A stretch of 64,000 bases of DNA, taken from Anderseniella sp039978075. GTDB taxonomy: Bacteria > Pseudomonadota > Alphaproteobacteria > Rhizobiales > Aestuariivirgaceae. The stretch is taken from NCBI GenBank assembly GCA_039978075.1, contig JBDWCA010000007.1, positions 135,085-199,084 of the forward strand. The letters are read 5' to 3'. Every line of letters begins with the position of its first letter. Positions within the stretch are counted from its first letter, which is position 1. Below the pieces are notes generated by a model. It worked only from the letters and a program-made list of their open reading frames with translations. It had not been told where the DNA came from and did not search any database. Positions 62,120-64,000 of the stretch are shown here, piece by piece. A program made the translations under genes and the position numbers.

Positions 62120-64000
62120 CTAAACAAGGAAGTCGGCTTCGTTGAAGTTGGAGAACCCGAAATTCTGCAAGACAATCGAGTTGCCGGCGCCCAGATCGAT
62201 CACCGTGTCAGCCCCGCTGCTGGAAGCTGCGTCCAGGACCTCCTGGGTTGATGTAAACACTCCGAGATACCGCAGGTCGAGTTGATCCACGTCGTTTTCA
62301 AAGTCTGTAACAGTGTCTGTTCCGGTGTCGCCGTTGAGGAAATAGAAAGTGTCGGCTCCAGTGCCGCCGCTCAGAATATCTGATCCGTCATTGCCGAATA
62401 TGACGTCTGCACCGGCGCCGCCGTTGACGGTGTCATTGCCGCCATAGCCATAAAGCCAGTTGTCACCCGCGTCACCGGTGATAGTGTCTTCAAACAGGCT
62501 GCCTTGTACCATTTCCACACTGATAAAAGTATCGCCGAAGGCTTCGCCGGTGTTATTCGCTGAATTGGTGAGATCCACTGTCACGCCGGACGTGGCATAA
62601 ACATAGGCGATGTTGTCAAAGCCCTCACCGCCGTTGAGAACATCGGCGCCAAGCCCTCCGACCATAGCGTCGTCTCCGTCACCACCAACAAGCGTATCGT
62701 CTCCGTCACCACCCACCAGGAAGTTGGTGGTACCGTCTCCGGTCAGGGTATCGTTGAAGTCGGAACCCTCAATCAGCTCTACTGCGGTATACTGATCACC
62801 TGCCGCATCGCCTGTGTTCAGGCCGGTATCGCTCAGGTTGACGACTACTGCCTCGGTTGCAGTGCGGTAAGACGCCCAGTCAAAACCGCTGCCACCGTCC
62901 AGGTTGTCGGCGCCGGCACCGCCGATAAGCGTGTCCGATCCGCTGCCACCTGTGAGCGTGTCCAAGCCTGCGCCGCCGTCCAGCGTGTCATTGCCGCCGT
63001 CACCGTTCAACGTATCGTCGCCACCGAACCCGGTGATGTTGTCATCGCTGTCCAGCCCGTCAATGATGTCATTGTTGTCGGCACCGTACAGGTCGTTGTC
63101 GCTGCCATCGCCCTGCACGATCACTGGAGCGTCTGCAGTGCCGTTGATGGTAATTGTGAGGCTGGCGGTTGCGGTCAACGATCCATCGCTGATCTCGTAG
63201 TCGAGAATTTCCGTGAGTGTTTCTCCGTCCGCCAGGGCCTGAACAGCGGGGTTGGCGTTGTCCAGGGTATAGGTGTAACCACCATCCGGGGTAATCTGCA
63301 GAGTTCCGTAAGCACCGACGATTGTTGCCGAACCTGCCGGCGGAACCGGGCTTCCACCGGCGCTGGTAACAGTCAGGCTGTCGCCGTCCAAATCGCTGTC
63401 GACACCGCTGCCATCATCATCGGTCAGGACATTGCCGGTGTGATCCAGGTTGGTGTCCTCGGTGACACTGGCCGCATTGCCTGCGGCAATCGGTGCGTCG
63501 TTGTTACCGGTTATAACGATATCGATGTTGTGGGAAGTGCCGTCAACTGCGCTAACAGTTATGGTATCCGTAGCAGTTTCACCCTGGCCCAGCGACTGGA
63601 CGGCGGGCTGGGTGTTATCCGCAGTGTAGGTCCAGTTTCCGGCAGCATTGATCGTAAGGGATCCAAACGTACCGGCGATCGTGTCAGCAGTGAACGTGGC
63701 TTCGCCGGTGTCCACATCCGATATTGACAGCACGCCAGTGTCGGTCAGTGTTGCAGGATCACTGTCTTCCGTAACCGCGCCCTGGTCATCACCACCGACA
63801 ACAGCAGCATCATTGCTGCCGGTGATTGTGACGGTGATGTCGTGTGTTGTGCCGTCAACGGCGGTTACCGTGACCACATCATTTATGGTGGCACCGAGCG
63901 GCAGGGCCTGAACGTCCGCATTGGCATTGTCGAGCGTGTAGGTCCATGCGCCCGCAGCATCGATTGCCACAGAGCCATAGGTGCCTGATGCACCACCGGC
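62120..64000 (-). CDS. Partial RTX/VCBS-repeat calcium-binding protein secreted by a type I system
   Basis: At least 627 residues; the N-terminus is outside the window. The N-terminal part shown has about three VCBS/cadherin-like repeats of around 90-110 residues (AGAWTYTLDNAN, AAGNWTYTADNTQ, DGGYTYTLDNAN), each followed by a DGT(T/S)H or DGSL strand and an NDAP linker. The C-terminal half has three or more blocks of glycine-rich RTX nonapeptides (GGAGADNLDGGSG, GGDGDDTLVGGDG) that bind calcium. It ends in an uncleaved-type secretion signal (NEADFLV). It probably acts outside the cell as an adhesin or matrix protein. A matching exporter is not identified. Confidence 0.88.
   Translation of the reverse strand, partial: AGGASGTYGSVAIDAAGAWTYTLDNANADVQALPLGATINDVVTVTAVDGTTHDITVTITGSNDAAVVGGDDQGAVTEDSDPATLTDTGVLSISDVDTGEATFTADTIAGTFGSLTINAAGNWTYTADNTQPAVQSLGQGETATDTITVSAVDGTSHNIDIVITGNNDAPIAAGNAASVTEDTNLDHTGNVLTDDDGSGVDSDLDGDSLTVTSAGGSPVPPAGSATIVGAYGTLQITPDGGYTYTLDNANPAVQALADGETLTEILDYEISDGSLTATASLTITINGTADAPVIVQGDGSDNDLYGADNNDIIDGLDSDDNITGFGGDDTLNGDGGNDTLDGGAGLDTLTGGSGSDTLIGGAGADNLDGGSGFDWASYRTATEAVVVNLSDTGLNTGDAAGDQYTAVELIEGSDFNDTLTGDGTTNFLVGGDGDDTLVGGDGDDAMVGGLGADVLNGGEGFDNIAYVYATSGVTVDLTNSANNTGEAFGDTFISVEMVQGSLFEDTITGDAGDNWLYGYGGNDTVNGGAGADVIFGNDGSDILSGGTGADTFYFLNGDTGTDTVTDFENDVDQLDLRYLGVFTSTQEVLDAASSSGADTVIDLGAGNSIVLQNFGFSNFNEADFLV

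Overview
The window looks like a chromosomal segment of a GC-rich alphaproteobacterium. The gene content (CoxMSL-type oxidoreductase, thiBPQ behind a TPP riboswitch, serine-glyoxylate-type aminotransferase, GumB/GumC-type export proteins) would fit a marine or soil Hyphomicrobiales or Rhodobacterales relative. This is a guess from content and style; there is no rRNA or other marker gene. No tRNA, rRNA, CRISPR array, insertion sequence or phage gene was seen.

Left part (1-22.3 kb), catabolism and cofactor supply. A CoxM/CoxS-type molybdenum hydroxylase pair runs off the left edge. It is followed by a fused enoyl-CoA hydratase/3-hydroxyacyl-CoA dehydrogenase, a thiolase, a small outer-membrane-type protein, an acyl-CoA ligase, an aminotransferase with an EamA exporter, another crotonase and a glutathionyl-hydroquinone reductase. 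A leftward block holds thiB-thiP-thiQ under a well-conserved TPP riboswitch, then an aminotransferase and an amidohydrolase. Thiamine pyrophosphokinase diverges from it. Next comes a four-gene rightward operon: a split ThDP decarboxylase (two subunits), RidA and a DadA-like oxidase. It diverges from an aldo/keto reductase, and I read the set as a D-amino acid to aldehyde route.

Middle (22.4-24.3 kb). Two small membrane proteins share an unrecognised C-terminal motif, and a PPP-type phosphatase follows.

Right part (24.5-61.8 kb). A large Wzx/Wzy-type exopolysaccharide locus, all on the plus strand. It encodes export (GumB-like lipoprotein, beta-barrel, GumC/BY-kinase), an RfaH/NusG-like factor, GDP-mannose and GDP-fucose synthesis (ManC, Gmd, Fcl) and UDP-uronic acid synthesis (Ugd, a WbpA-type dehydrogenase, a UDP-GlcA 4-epimerase). 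It also has an initiating sugar-phosphate transferase, five glycosyltransferases, a flippase, two polymerase-like membrane proteins, two methyltransferases, an acyltransferase, a sulfotransferase, two asparagine-synthase-like amidotransferases (one without the glutaminase cysteine), an unusual membrane protein fused to a PHP phosphoesterase domain, and a closing ABC exporter. The inferred product is an acidic, fucose-containing polymer that may be sulfated, methylated and amidated. Many genes overlap by 1-29 bp, so translation is probably coupled.

Right edge. A convergent RTX/VCBS type I secretion substrate runs off the window. It is separated from the EPS locus by a 343-bp region rich in inverted repeats.

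The least explained items are: a dispersed palindromic element (four copies, each upstream of a gene), the membrane-PHP fusion, the two small paralogous membrane proteins, the Cys-less asparagine-synthase paralogue, and the ThDP decarboxylase/RidA/DadA operon.
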